A stretch of 64,000 nt of DNA, from contig CP073744.1 in the NCBI GenBank assembly GCA_024397955.1, forward strand, positions 2,701,501 through 2,765,500. Reading direction: 5' to 3'. Under the pieces are notes generated by a model that was given only the letters and a program-made list of their open reading frames with translations, was not told where the DNA came from and searched no databases. Made by a program: the position numbers and the translations under genes. Shown in pieces: positions 1 through 9,424 of this stretch (position 1 is the first letter of the stretch; the number at the start of each line of letters is the position of its first letter). This stretch comes from a bacterium SCSIO 12696. GTDB lineage: Bacteria > Pseudomonadota > Gammaproteobacteria > Pseudomonadales > Porticoccaceae.

Positions 1-1709
1 GCAAAAAAGTTGGCGACAAAATTGGCTTTAGGGATGCGGCTTTCCGCAATAGTGCCGGGTAGGGCCCAAGGCATGATGGAAAAGCGCACGTCGTCGAGGT
101 CGCGGTTCTTACTGGCCTGAGGCTTGCCGTCGTATATTTGCGAAGTGGCATACACCGGCAGGTTATCTGCGTGGAAGAAATCCAGCATGGGCTTGATCTG
201 ACGGCCTTCTTCTGGAAATGAAAACAGGAACACCATGTCCAAATCGTCGCGGCGGTGTAGGGGTTCTGATTTGAGGCGCTTGCCGAGCACATTGGCCAAT
301 CGGTTGGTGCGCTGCTGGCTCTGGTTAATCAACAGAGCGTTTTTAACCGCCTCTTTAAAGTCCACCTGTCCGCGGCGGTAATTGAGAATCTCCACCAGTT
401 CGCCGCCGTGGCTCTGCCATTGCTCCTGAAAAGCAGCCAGAGTGCGTTCACCCAGTGGTGTATTCGGCACAATGGCCAGTGCCCGGCGGTGGCCTTCAAG
501 CCAGGCACGGTCGGCAGCCTGGCGGGCTTCACTGCTGGCAGAAAGACCAAACTGCACCAAACCACCGGCGCCAACCGCCAGCGGGTCTTGCAGGTAGGTG
601 AGTGAGAGTGTGGGCACGGGCAGCTCGCCCATTTGGTTGAGCTGGGCGACGTTGTTTTTAGTGAGCGGGCCAATCACCATCTCGGCGCCATCGTCGATGG
701 CCTGGCGGTACAGGGCTTGTATATCCGGGTCAGCGGATGTGTCGTACACATGAATCGCTGGGGGAGTGTTGCCTTTTGCCAGAACTTCGTAATAGGCGGC
801 CATAAAACCATCACGTATGGTATTGCCCGCGTCGGCAAGTTCCTTGCTGCCGCTCATGGGTAGCAACAAGGCCAGTTTTTGCGGCAAACGGTTAGCAATA
901 GTGCGAATGTCATTCAGGCTTGCTGGGGGGTAGAGTGCACCAGGGTGCCAGGCCCAATTTCGCTGCCAGTTATCAATGGCCCGTTGCAGCCCTTCAATAT
1001 CTCCCTGGTTGCTGCGACTGATTTGCGCCAGTTGGTACCAGCCTTTTAGCACCTGTTGTTTTTCCCCAACGGCCAATTTTTGCAAATCCAGTTGCGGAAT
1101 CAGGGTCAGTAATTGCCACAGTTGTTGGTGGATTTTGCTGATTTCTGCAGGGTCTGCAATGCTGTTGCTGAGTGCCACATACTCTTCCACACTGCGTTGT
1201 TCTTCCCCAAGAATGGCAAACACCGTTGCTCGGTGGCGATGCCAGCGCTGTTGAAACTCTACCGGCAAGTCGCGCCACATACGTTCCAGGGCCGGGTGAG
1301 TGAGGTGATGGCGAGCGCTGAAAAAATTATCTTCGTTCAGAGCCAGCTCTGCACTCAGCAGGCTGTATCGAGCCAGTGGCTGCAGCGTTAATACGCCGGG
1401 TTCTACTTCAGACAGTACCCTCTGGGCATCACTGAATTGACCCCCGTTGGCCAGCAGTTCGGCTGCGTCCAAAAACAAAGACTGGCGCTGTGTTGAGTTA
1501 GCACTGGCAGCCCGTTGTAATAACTCATTAGCGCGCTGTACTTGTGCTTCCCCGGTTCGGTATTCTTGCCCACCTGGCTTGTTGGGTTGCGAAAAGCAGC
1601 CACTCATAATCAGGCTTACTGTCATGACTGCGATCATTGCCCTACGTCTCGAGGGCTTGTGCTTTTTGCCTGGTGAGTCGTGAACAATCTGGGAGAACAT
1701 AAACCTCAT
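1..1709 (-). CDS. lpoA: LpoA/LppC penicillin-binding protein activator lipoprotein (C-terminus cut by window edge)
   Basis: The minus-strand frame stays open from an ATG at 1709 to the window edge, about 569 codons, so the C-terminus lies outside. The N-terminus has a basic stretch (KKHKPSRRR), a hydrophobic segment and a lipobox ending at Cys38 (LIMSGC), which indicates an outer-membrane lipoprotein. A helical TPR-like region follows. From about residue 280 there is a periplasmic-binding-protein fold, seen in LALLLPMSG and VIGPLTKNNV. In the family this protein activates the class A PBP PBP1A, whose gene mrcA lies about 8 kb away. It is divergent from rsmI with an 11-bp gap, the usual lpoA/rsmI arrangement. 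GAAGG precedes the chosen start, and ATG at 1700 is an alternative. Confidence 0.85.
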   Translation of the reverse strand, partial: MRFMFSQIVHDSPGKKHKPSRRRAMIAVMTVSLIMSGCFSQPNKPGGQEYRTGEAQVQRANELLQRAASANSTQRQSLFLDAAELLANGGQFSDAQRVLSEVEPGVLTLQPLARYSLLSAELALNEDNFFSARHHLTHPALERMWRDLPVEFQQRWHRHRATVFAILGEEQRSVEEYVALSNSIADPAEISKIHQQLWQLLTLIPQLDLQKLAVGEKQQVLKGWYQLAQISRSNQGDIEGLQRAIDNWQRNWAWHPGALYPPASLNDIRTIANRLPQKLALLLPMSGSKELADAGNTIRDGFMAAYYEVLAKGNTPPAIHVYDTSADPDIQALYRQAIDDGAEMVIGPLTKNNVAQLNQMGELPVPTLSLTYLQDPLAVGAGGLVQFGLSASSEARQAADRAWLEGHRRALAIVPNTPLGERTLAAFQEQWQSHGGELVEILNYRRGQVDFKEAVKNALLINQSQQRTNRLANVLGKRLKSEPLHRRDDLDMVFLFSFPEEGRQIKPMLDFFHADNLPVYATSQIYDGKPQASKNRDLDDVRFSIMPWALPGTIAESRIPKANFVANFF

Positions 1710-1720
1710 GGGAACCTTCA

Positions 1721-2569
1721 ATGGCAGGTGAACTGTATATAGTGGCGACGCCTATCGGCAATCTGGGCGATATGGTACCTCGGGGTGTGGAGGTGCTTCA
1801 ATCAGCGGATTTGGTGGCAGCGGAAGATACTCGCCACAGTCGCCGTTTGCTGGATCACTTTAACATCGACAAACCGCTGGTGACCTACCATGACCACAGC
1901 GGTGGTGCCAAAGTGGATAGCTTATTGCAGGCCTTACAAAACGGCCAAACGGTGGCTTTAGTGTCTGATGCTGGCACGCCACTGATATCCGATCCGGGCT
2001 ACCGTATTGTGCATCAGGCACGACAGCAGGGTATTGCGGTACATCCCATTCCAGGGCCTTGTGCCGCTGTGGCCGCGTTATCCGCTGCGGGGTTGCCCAC
2101 CAATCGATTTACCTTTGAAGGGTTTCTACCCGCAAAGCAGGCTGGCCGGGTTAAATCATTAGAGCTATTGGTTAAAGAATCGCGCACCATGGTTTTTTAC
2201 GAAGCCCCTCACCGGGTGTTGGATACATTGCAGGATATGAAGGCGGTATTCGGTGCCGACCGTGAAGTGGTACTGGCTCGTGAATTGACCAAAGCCTTTG
2301 AAACCATCCTGTCGGCACCGCTTGAAGAATTGGTAGAGGTGGTTGCTGCGGACAGCAATCAGCAGCGCGGAGAGATTGTGTTGTTGGTGTCCGGTGTCGA
2401 TGAGCAACAGGAAGAGGCTGGTCATTCAGAGCAAGAGCGTGTGCTCAGGCTGTTACTTGATGAGCTATCGGTAAAGCAGGCGTCGACGTTGGCGGCAAAA
2501 ATTACCGGTGGCCATAAAAAAACACTGTATAAGCTGGCGGTGGAAATAAAGGATGCGGCGAGTGACTAG
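1721..2569 (+). CDS. rsmI: 16S rRNA (cytidine-1402 2'-O)-methyltransferase RsmI
   Basis: The 282-residue protein belongs to the tetrapyrrole-methylase fold family. Visible motifs are VATPIGNLGDM near the N-terminus, AEDTRHSRRLL, and the SAM-site loop SDAGTPLISDPG at about residue 85. RsmI uses SAM to 2'-O-methylate C1402 of 16S rRNA in the ribosomal P-site region. The length matches the E. coli protein (286 residues). It is transcribed divergently from lpoA, which is the conserved arrangement in Gammaproteobacteria. The ATG at 1721 is the natural start because the conserved block begins within six residues. Confidence 0.96.
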   Translation: MAGELYIVATPIGNLGDMVPRGVEVLQSADLVAAEDTRHSRRLLDHFNIDKPLVTYHDHSGGAKVDSLLQALQNGQTVALVSDAGTPLISDPGYRIVHQARQQGIAVHPIPGPCAAVAALSAAGLPTNRFTFEGFLPAKQAGRVKSLELLVKESRTMVFYEAPHRVLDTLQDMKAVFGADREVVLARELTKAFETILSAPLEELVEVVAADSNQQRGEIVLLVSGVDEQQEEAGHSEQERVLRLLLDELSVKQASTLAAKITGGHKKTLYKLAVEIKDAASD

Positions 2570-2608
2570 CGTTGGACAACAGGTTGCCATGCATATTGTG
2601 TCGCAGCG

Positions 2609-3721
2609 TTAAAACTCAGCGACTCGGTACAAAATAGCATCGTGATAGCCAGTATGCACTGGAATTAAACCGGCAAGCATGCGATTAATCGCTTCGTCGC
2701 CACTATCAACAATTAACGGGCGGCCCTCTAACTCCTTGATCTTGGTTTTGGTGGCTACCACGTAGAGGTTATCGCGGCCCAGGTGCTTTAACAGTCGTGG
2801 GCCAAGCTGCTGATTACCCCGGCCAATAATATGGCCTTGGCCGCCGATGATGGTAATCACTAATTGGCTGGGGTGGCTTTCCGTTAATTCCAGCAATTGT
2901 TGCTCTGTACAGTCGCTGGCCACCAGTTCGCCGTTTTCAATCACATCCACGCCCAGCAGTGTATTGGCGAGCTTTAAGTGTTCCATAATGGCTGCGACGG
3001 TAGTGCCGGAGCCCATGATGTAGCGCACATCATTTTCCATTTGCTCCACAAAGTCAGCGGCGATGTCGTCCAATACCAGTTCTTCCGATTCGCGTCCGCC
3101 ATTTTTAACGCTCTGTATGTACTGGTGTTCTTGTGGCGCTGTTAAGTCACCGTAGTAGCGGGCGCGTACCACGCCGTCGCGAAAGGCGTCTTCGTCGATG
3201 TCCCTGACCTCTTGTTCACCGAGGCCTACTAAATCACCGCGTACCAACTCGGCCACCAGCTGTCCGGCTGCTTTTGGCGTGAGCGCGTAGACACCAGAGT
3301 GAATTTTGACGCCGGCGGGAATGCCCAGCACGGGTATCTGGTTGTCCAGGACATTACAAAGGTTTCGGGCGGTGCCGTCACCGCCTGCAAACAGCAACAA
3401 ATCTATGCCCAGATTCGCTAACTCCACTGCGGCTCGCTCAGTATCGGCAGCGGTGGTAGCGCCCGTTTCAATAGTGCCAATAACTTTGGGTTCAAAACCG
3501 GCCTGGCGTGCGATATCTGCCCCCATTTCAGCGGGGTAAGTAATAACTTCTAACTCCAGATCTTTGAGTGGCTCCAGTGCCTGCAAGGCACGCAGCCCAG
3601 CTTTGGGCTCGGCGCCACGGGCCAGTGCTTCACGTACTGTATCGGCACCGTCACTGCCTTTCAGACCGACACTGCCGCCGATGCCAGCTAGGGGGTTAAT
3701 AATCAGACCGAGTTTGAACAT
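2609..3721 (-). CDS. ATP-NAD kinase (AcoX-type) family protein
   Basis: The 370-residue protein starts with MFKLGLIINPLAG, a typical beginning for AcoX/COG3199 NAD kinase-like proteins. The diacylglycerol/NAD kinase signature GGDGTARNL is seen at about residue 110. A glycine-rich IIGGQGHIIGRGNQQ segment follows in the C-terminal half, as in this family. NAD kinases phosphorylate NAD to NADP, but the AcoX branch is poorly characterised and its substrate here is not proven. The frame extends upstream to 4063, but that extension crosses rnpB, so I start at the ATG at 3721. It is convergent with rsmI. Confidence 0.82.
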   Translation of the reverse strand: MFKLGLIINPLAGIGGSVGLKGSDGADTVREALARGAEPKAGLRALQALEPLKDLELEVITYPAEMGADIARQAGFEPKVIGTIETGATTAADTERAAVELANLGIDLLLFAGGDGTARNLCNVLDNQIPVLGIPAGVKIHSGVYALTPKAAGQLVAELVRGDLVGLGEQEVRDIDEDAFRDGVVRARYYGDLTAPQEHQYIQSVKNGGRESEELVLDDIAADFVEQMENDVRYIMGSGTTVAAIMEHLKLANTLLGVDVIENGELVASDCTEQQLLELTESHPSQLVITIIGGQGHIIGRGNQQLGPRLLKHLGRDNLYVVATKTKIKELEGRPLIVDSGDEAINRMLAGLIPVHTGYHDAILYRVAEF

Positions 3722-3780
3722 AGATGCCTCGCAATTTCTGTGGGCGCGAGTGTAGAGGAATAATTGGCGATGGGCTATCT

Positions 3781-3810
3781 GCTCGCCACCCGTAGCTCGG
3801 TGCTCGCAGC
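3781..3810 (+). repeat. GC-rich interspersed repeat unit upstream of rnpB
   Basis: This 30-bp unit matches 25 of 30 positions of 35424-35453 in the hflX-hflK gap and shares its core with 32411-32434 in the mutL-miaA gap. A rough consensus is GCTCGCCRCCCGTRGC followed by a GSTGCTCG core. It lies 18-48 bp upstream of the rnpB 5' end, so it occupies the expected promoter area of that RNA gene. Only a single arm is present here, whereas the other two loci carry inverted pairs. I infer a REP-like family from the three copies. Confidence 0.6.
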
Positions 3811-3828
3811 TGTAGTACCATCCGCGCC

Positions 3829-4183
<355 letters not shown>

Positions 4184-4246
4184 AGTACATTTATGGTAAA
4201 CCTTCAGAGAAGTATTTTGGGAAGCTCAAAAAATGGAGATATAAAA

Positions 4247-4588
4247 ATGAAAAAATATTTTGTGTTTACTATTTTCTTGATGTTTGGAATAACCCCATCT
4301 TTTGCTGATGGTCCGGGCTGGACTGTGGCATCAAAGGTAACCAGAATAGTTGTTGTAGCAAATGGTGGCATAAATGTTCGGCTTTCCCCGTCGTTAAATA
4401 ATTGTGTCTCACAGAGTGGTTATGGTGGAACTTATGCCTCGATATACCCTGACCACCCTGGGCTGAATGCAATGCACGCAACGTTGCTGACAGCCTATGC
4501 AAGTGGTAAAAATGTGGCGCTTTATTTAAGTGACGATACTTGTAGGGTGACAGAAGCGGTGTTAGGTGGAACTCATTTCAGCCCTTAA
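4247..4588 (+). CDS. Small secreted protein of unknown function
   Basis: The 113-residue product begins with MKKYFVFTIFLMFGITPSFA, a clear Sec signal peptide with predicted cleavage before DGPGW. GGAG lies 9 bp upstream of the ATG. The mature part is about 93 residues, with two cysteines (in NNCVSQ and DDTCRV) that could form one disulfide in the periplasm. The C-terminal half (NAMHATLLTAYASGK, then VALYLSDDTC) resembles small orphan exported proteins I have seen in marine gammaproteobacteria, but I cannot name a family. The gene and its flanks are noticeably more AT-rich than the neighbours, which hints at recent acquisition. Confidence 0.7.
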   Translation: MKKYFVFTIFLMFGITPSFADGPGWTVASKVTRIVVVANGGINVRLSPSLNNCVSQSGYGGTYASIYPDHPGLNAMHATLLTAYASGKNVALYLSDDTCRVTEAVLGGTHFSP

Positions 4589-4734
4589 GATTAACTGCGT
4601 TTAAAAAACTATTATTAATGTCTAGTATGAAAGTGCGATGCGCTCTAATTTTTCTAATGTTTAGGCATTGTGAGCTTAGAGCGTTTTGAGTAATTGTGAA
4701 GAGGTTTGGTTAGTCTGCTGAGACAGTCTTGAAT

Positions 4735-4764
4735 AAAAAGAGCGCCACTAGGGCGCTCTTTTTT
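4735..4764. terminator. Bidirectional rho-independent terminator
   Basis: An inverted repeat GAGCGCC-ACTA-GGGCGCTC is flanked by an A-run on the left and a T-run on the right. It sits between two convergent genes, the small secreted protein gene and pckA, and can end transcripts from both. Confidence 0.85.
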
Positions 4765-4783
4765 GTTTGAGAGGAGTTGTTAT

Positions 4784-6346
4784 TTACAGCTGTGGCCCCG
4801 CCGCAACAACCTCATCAGAAACATCAAACTTGGTAAAGTTTTCCACAAACAACCCAGCCAGTTTGCGTGCTTGTTCGTCGTAGGCGGCTTTGTCTTCCCA
4901 AGCTTCGCGTGGGTTGAGGTATTTGCTGTCGATACCCACGATCGCGGTTGGGATGGTGAGGTTGAACAGGTCTAGTGTTTCCGTAGGCGCATTTTCCAAG
5001 GCGCCGTTTTGGATGGCGGCAACAATACCGCGAGTCACTGGAATCGGGAAGCGTGAGCCGGTGCCATTGGCACCACCAGCACCACCGGTCCAGCCGGTGT
5101 TCACCAGATACACTTTGGAGTCAAACTCTTCAACGCGCTTCATCAGCAGCTCTGCATAAACGCCGGCAGGGCGGGGCATAAACGGAGCACCAAAGCAGGT
5201 GGAGAACGCTGGGTGAATGCCCGCTTCAGCGCCCAGCTCGGTAGAGCCAACGCGAGCGGTGTAACCGCTGAGGAAGTGGTAGGCGGCTGCTTCCTTGGAG
5301 AGGATGGATACCGGTGGTAATACCCCGGAAACATCACAGGTCAGGAAGATGATGTTCTTGGGCTCGCCAGCGCGGTTGGCTTCGCAACGCATATCTACGT
5401 GGTGCAGCGGGTAGCTGCAGCGGCCATTCTCAGTCAGAGAGGTGTCGTCGTAGTCTGCGGTGTGGGTGTCCGCAGACAGCACCACGTTTTCGATGATGGC
5501 ACCAAAGCGAATCGCGTCCCAGATAACGGGCTCGTTCTTCTTGCTGAGGTTAATGGTCTTGGCGTAGCAGCCACCTTCGAAGTTGAATACAGAGCCTTTG
5601 CCCCAGCCGTGTTCGTCATCGCCGATCAAGTAGCGATCTGGGTCGGCAGACAGAGTGGTTTTACCGGTGCCGGAGAGGCCGAAGAACAGGCATACGTCGC
5701 CAGTTTCGCCCACGTTGGCAGCACAGTGCATTGGCATAACGTCTTTCTCTGGCAGCAGGAAGTTCTGCACAGAGAACATGGCCTTTTTCATTTCGCCCGC
5801 GTAACGCATGCCGGCCAGTAGTACTTTGCGCTGGGCAAAGTTGATAATCACGCAGCCTTCGGAGTTTGTGCCGTCGCGCTCTGGGTCACAGACGAAGTTG
5901 GCGGCATGTTGGATGTGCCACTTTTCTTTGCCCGCCGGGTTGAACTTGGTGGGGTTGATAAACATGTTCTTGGCGAACAGACCATGCCAAGCGGTTTCGG
6001 TGGACACTTTAACGGGCAGGTAGTGTTCTGGATCTTCGCCTACGTGCAGGTGCTGCACAACGCGGTCGCATTCTGCCAGGTAGGTGGATACACGATCCCA
6101 GAGGGCGTCGAATTTGTCTTGCGGGAACGGGCGGTTAACGCTGCCCCAGTCGATGGCTTCTGCGGTGCTGGGCTCTTCTACCACAAAGCGGTCGCCAGGG
6201 GAGCGGCCGGTACGTTTGCCGGTGATGGCTGAAAAAGCACCAGTGTCAGAGAGGGTGCCTTCCCCCCGTGCAATGGCTTGCTCGATAAGCTGAGCTGCGC
6301 TTGGGTCTGTCAGCACCATGGTTGCAGAGTCTTCTGTTTGGGTCAT
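4784..6346 (-). CDS. pckA: Phosphoenolpyruvate carboxykinase (ATP)
   Basis: The 520-residue enzyme converts oxaloacetate and ATP to PEP, CO2 and ADP, the first committed step of gluconeogenesis. The kinase-1a P-loop [14 protein letters not shown] lies at about residue 220. The metal-binding kinase-2 motif LIGDDEHGW follows, and then the adenine-binding region with GGAGG and RFPIPVTR. A Shine-Dalgarno AGGA precedes the ATG at 6346. The pckA-hslO-hslR-yrfG order is conserved in gammaproteobacteria. The upstream gap to hslO is about 170 bp. Confidence 0.97.
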   Translation of the reverse strand: MTQTEDSATMVLTDPSAAQLIEQAIARGEGTLSDTGAFSAITGKRTGRSPGDRFVVEEPSTAEAIDWGSVNRPFPQDKFDALWDRVSTYLAECDRVVQHLHVGEDPEHYLPVKVSTETAWHGLFAKNMFINPTKFNPAGKEKWHIQHAANFVCDPERDGTNSEGCVIINFAQRKVLLAGMRYAGEMKKAMFSVQNFLLPEKDVMPMHCAANVGETGDVCLFFGLSGTGKTTLSADPDRYLIGDDEHGWGKGSVFNFEGGCYAKTINLSKKNEPVIWDAIRFGAIIENVVLSADTHTADYDDTSLTENGRCSYPLHHVDMRCEANRAGEPKNIIFLTCDVSGVLPPVSILSKEAAAYHFLSGYTARVGSTELGAEAGIHPAFSTCFGAPFMPRPAGVYAELLMKRVEEFDSKVYLVNTGWTGGAGGANGTGSRFPIPVTRGIVAAIQNGALENAPTETLDLFNLTIPTAIVGIDSKYLNPREAWEDKAAYDEQARKLAGLFVENFTKFDVSDEVVAAGPQL

Positions 6347-6520
6347 TGGTATTGATCCTTCCGGGTCTTCAGTTTGCTGTAACAGTATTTAATTCGTGCT
6401 CTTAAAAGCCGGTGCGGCAGGGTACCCCAACCGTCGCCCCCAGTGGATTCCCTTCGTGGGGTAAAAAAAGACGCCAAGTATCGCAGATTGAGCGGGACTT
6501 GACGACGCCTTTTATTGATC

Positions 6521-7396
6521 TCAGTGGAGAGTAGGTGACTCCCCTGAAAGCAGGTGGTCAATATCCGCAGCACCAAAGCGGTAAAGCTGGTTGCAAAAAT
6601 GGCAATTGACCTCGATTCGGCCCTGCTCTTCCAAAATCGACAGCAGTTCGGCTTTCTCCAGATTAACCAGCATATTCAAAGTGCGCTGCTCAGAGCAGCT
6701 GCAAGCAAATTGCAAGTCTGAACTATCTAACAGGCGCACATTGTCTTGGTGGAACAGGCGAAACAACTGTTGCTGGTGATCCAGATGCAGCTGCTCGTCA
6801 GTGGTAATGGTTTCCGCCAATTGGGTCAGATGTTGCCACTGCTCGGTGTTGTGTTCTTCGCTGGCGTTTTGTTGCGGCAAGGCTTGCAGAAACAGGCCGC
6901 CAGAACGCTGCTTGTCGGCGCTCAGCCATATTCGGGTTGGCAGTTGTTCGGATTGTTTGAAATAGTCTTCCAAACAGCTGGCCAAATAGGGTTGCTCCAG
7001 TGGAACAATGCCCTGGTAGCGTTCCCCTTTACTGGGGTCGATGGTAATCGCCAGTTGACCGTTGCCAATTAGCTCGCTCAGTGCCTGGCCACTGCTAAAA
7101 CTGAATTCTGGGTCGAACTCTGCCAGGGCGCGTAAGTTGTGGTGGCGCGTGCAGTCAGCCACGATCAGGCTCAGTGGACCGTCGCCTCGCGCCTGCAGTG
7201 TGATGACGCCATCGAATTTCAGTGTCGCGCTGAGCAGGCTTACCGCGGCCAGGAACTGCCCAAGCAGCTGTTGAACAGGTTCTGGGTAATTGGCGGTTTG
7301 CAGAACTTGCTGGTAGCTGTGTTCCAGAGTGGTAATCTCACCGCGGATATCACAGTGGTCGAAAATAAAACGGTGCAGTTTGTCGCTGTCGCTCAT
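6521..7396 (-). CDS. hslO: Hsp33 redox-regulated holdase chaperone
   Basis: The 291-residue cytoplasmic chaperone is activated when its zinc-binding cysteines are oxidised. The C-terminal redox switch is intact: FACSCSEQR (CxC) followed about 30 residues later by CHFCNQ (CxxC), in the last 60 residues. The N-terminus MSDSDKLHRFIFDHCDIRGE matches the family. An in-frame extension upstream to 7429 is possible but not supported by family length. It is followed on the same strand by pckA, with about 170 bp between. Confidence 0.95.
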   Translation of the reverse strand: MSDSDKLHRFIFDHCDIRGEITTLEHSYQQVLQTANYPEPVQQLLGQFLAAVSLLSATLKFDGVITLQARGDGPLSLIVADCTRHHNLRALAEFDPEFSFSSGQALSELIGNGQLAITIDPSKGERYQGIVPLEQPYLASCLEDYFKQSEQLPTRIWLSADKQRSGGLFLQALPQQNASEEHNTEQWQHLTQLAETITTDEQLHLDHQQQLFRLFHQDNVRLLDSSDLQFACSCSEQRTLNMLVNLEKAELLSILEEQGRIEVNCHFCNQLYRFGAADIDHLLSGESPTLH

Positions 7397-7477
7397 ACGG
7401 CCGGTGGCATGCTTTTTCGGGACGCGCACTGTAGGGAAGTTTGCCGCAGTTGTCTACATTTTGATCAGTAAATAGGG

Positions 7478-7864
7478 CTATCTATCCTGATTTTCCCAAA
7501 AGCCGTGTATTTGTCGCCGCTGTTTCTTGGTGGGGCGCTTGAGTGGGGCGGCATCCCCGCCTTTTAACGCTTTCCGCTGTGCCGCATTGGCTTCTCGCTG
7601 AGTGATGCTGGCGTCGGTTTCCCGATACAGCAGGCTTGCTTCCGGTGCGCCTCGGCGCTGGTCGGATAGTGCAATCACTTCTACGGTTTTTTCATCCCAA
7701 CCCTGTCTGATTTGAAGTGTTGTGCCAGTGGTTATTTCTTTGCTGGGTTTGGTGCGTTGGCCATCAATGTGAACTTTGCCGCCTTCTATGGCGGCTTTTG
7801 CCAAGGCTCGGGTTTTAAAGAAGCGCGCGGCCCATAGCCATTTGTCGATACGTACTTTATCCAT
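7478..7864 (-). CDS. hslR: Hsp15 ribosome-associated heat-shock protein (S4 domain)
   Basis: The 128-residue basic protein starts with an S4 RNA-binding domain: VRIDKWLWAARFFKTR, then KAAIEGGKVHIDGQ. In E. coli, Hsp15 binds stalled 50S subunits that carry nascent chains and helps recycle them. The C-terminus is rich in K and R (KRPTKKQRRQIHG). Its start overlaps the 3' end of yrfG by 8 bp and it lies about 80 bp upstream of hslO, so yrfG-hslR-hslO probably form an operon. Confidence 0.94.
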   Translation of the reverse strand: MDKVRIDKWLWAARFFKTRALAKAAIEGGKVHIDGQRTKPSKEITTGTTLQIRQGWDEKTVEVIALSDQRRGAPEASLLYRETDASITQREANAAQRKALKGGDAAPLKRPTKKQRRQIHGFWENQDR

Positions 7865-8537
7865 GATGGTGATAGTTGCTGGGGGTCAGTTCGTCAAAGT
7901 GGTTGATGGCGGGAAAGCGTTCGATATTGCGGTGTACCCCTTTGCTGTCCGGCTGGTGAATGCACAGCAGGTGTTTGATGCCAAACTGTTGCGCGGCTTC
8001 CAGGATGCGCTCGGTATCGTCCACAAACAGGGTGCGTTGTGGATCAAACCCCAGTTGTTGGTGCAGTTGTTGCCAAAAGGTCTGCTCTTCTTTGGGGGCT
8101 CCAAATTGGTGGGAACTGATAATACGGTCTAGCCTGTCGCCAATGCCGGTGATCTGTAGTTTCAGGCTCAGGCTATCCGGGTGGGCGTTGGTTACCAGTA
8201 CGCGTTGTTTTCCTTCGTCGCCCAGATAATCGAGAAAACCTTGGGTAAAAGGGCGCTCCTGAATCAGGTGGTCTATTTCTTCCTTGAGTTCGCGGATATT
8301 CACCGCCAGCTGTTCAGACCAATGTTCCAGGCAATACCACTCCAAGGTGCCGCGCTTGGCTTCAAAGCGGGCGTGAAGTTCATTAGTGGCTTGGTTGGGG
8401 CAGAGGCCGTGGTGCTCAGCGTAGCGTTGTGGCAGGTATTCGAGCCAGAAGTGGTTGTCGAAATGCAAATCCAGCAAGGTGCCGTCCATGTCCAGCAGCA
8501 CGGTGTCGATGGCGTTCCAGTTGAAGGTGTTGTTCAA
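7857..8537 (-). CDS. yrfG: HAD-family GMP/IMP nucleotidase YrfG
   Basis: This is a HAD-superfamily phosphatase with DMDGTLLDLHFDNHFW as motif I, VTNAHP as motif II, and FVDDTERIL as motif IV. E. coli YrfG dephosphorylates GMP and IMP. No ATG lies at the expected place. By alignment with the E. coli N-terminus I choose TTG at 8537 (226 residues). A TTG at 8615 would add 26 residues that overlap divergent cysQ and has no visible Shine-Dalgarno. The start is the uncertain part, while the family assignment is firm. Confidence 0.83.
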   Translation of the reverse strand: MNNTFNWNAIDTVLLDMDGTLLDLHFDNHFWLEYLPQRYAEHHGLCPNQATNELHARFEAKRGTLEWYCLEHWSEQLAVNIRELKEEIDHLIQERPFTQGFLDYLGDEGKQRVLVTNAHPDSLSLKLQITGIGDRLDRIISSHQFGAPKEEQTFWQQLHQQLGFDPQRTLFVDDTERILEAAQQFGIKHLLCIHQPDSKGVHRNIERFPAINHFDELTPSNYHHHG

Positions 8538-8605
8538 TGTTGGGCTTTCGATGATAAAAGGCCCACAGTATGCACCCTGGCTCCAGGTTGTAAAGGGGGT
8601 AAGCG

Positions 8606-9424
8606 ATGGGAACAAGTGACATTATGTACCGACAGTATTTGGAACAGTTGGAACCGTTGATGCAGCAGGCGTCGGCGGCGGCGCTAGCGGTTTATGAGCA
8701 GAGAGACCGCTGGCAGGTGACCGCAAAAAGTGATGATTCTCCGGTAACCGCAGCAGACTTGGCTGCACATAAAGTGCTTGTTGAAGGTTTGCCCAAAATC
8801 GCGGATATTCCGGTGCTTTCTGAGGAGAGTGACATTACTCCGTTTCTTGAGCGGTGTCGTTGGCAGCGTTATTGGCTGGTTGATCCACTGGATGGCACCA
8901 AAGAGTTTATCAACGGCAATGGCGAATTCACGGTAAATGTGGCGTTGATAGAGGTGGGTCGACCAGTATTGGGGGTGGTGTCTGTGCCGGTATCCGGCGA
9001 TGTATATATGGGCGCTGATGGAATAGGGGCGACTAAAAACCAGAAGCCTATTCATTGCCGCCAGCTTGAAGCCGGTCAGATCCCGAAGGTGGTTGCCAGT
9101 CGGCGTCACGGTTCTGAGGAAGGTAGGCAGGCATTGGCGAATATAGAAGCCTACTTTGGTGAGGTGGAGTTGGTTCAGGTAGGCAGCTCGTTAAAGTTTT
9201 GCCTGATTGCTGAAGGTAACGCGGATTGTTACCCGCGCTTTGCCCCCACCTGTGAATGGGATACCGCCGCTGCTCAAGCAGTATTAGAGGCGGCAGGCGG
9301 CAAGGTGCTTGGCCTGGATGGCAAGGCGCTTGGCTGCAACCAAAAGGATTCGCTGCTCAACCCGTTTTTTGTTGGGGTAGGGGCAGGTGCTACCCCGTGG
9401 TTGACCATTCTTGCAGGTAGCTAA
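8606..9424 (+). CDS. cysQ: 3'(2'),5'-bisphosphate nucleotidase CysQ
   Basis: The 272-residue protein belongs to the inositol-monophosphatase-like family. Metal-binding motifs are SPVTAADLAAHK, LSEES, and WLVDPLDGTKEFINGNGEFTV, with CEWDTAAAQAVLEAAGG near the C-terminus. CysQ removes the 3' phosphate from PAP (and PAPS), the by-product of PAPS use in sulfate assimilation, so it supports the cys cluster at 39-51 kb. GGGGGT precedes the ATG at 8606, and a second ATG at 8624 is possible. It is divergent from yrfG and overlaps mrcA convergently by 4 bp. Confidence 0.92.
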   Translation: MGTSDIMYRQYLEQLEPLMQQASAAALAVYEQRDRWQVTAKSDDSPVTAADLAAHKVLVEGLPKIADIPVLSEESDITPFLERCRWQRYWLVDPLDGTKEFINGNGEFTVNVALIEVGRPVLGVVSVPVSGDVYMGADGIGATKNQKPIHCRQLEAGQIPKVVASRRHGSEEGRQALANIEAYFGEVELVQVGSSLKFCLIAEGNADCYPRFAPTCEWDTAAAQAVLEAAGGKVLGLDGKALGCNQKDSLLNPFFVGVGAGATPWLTILAGS

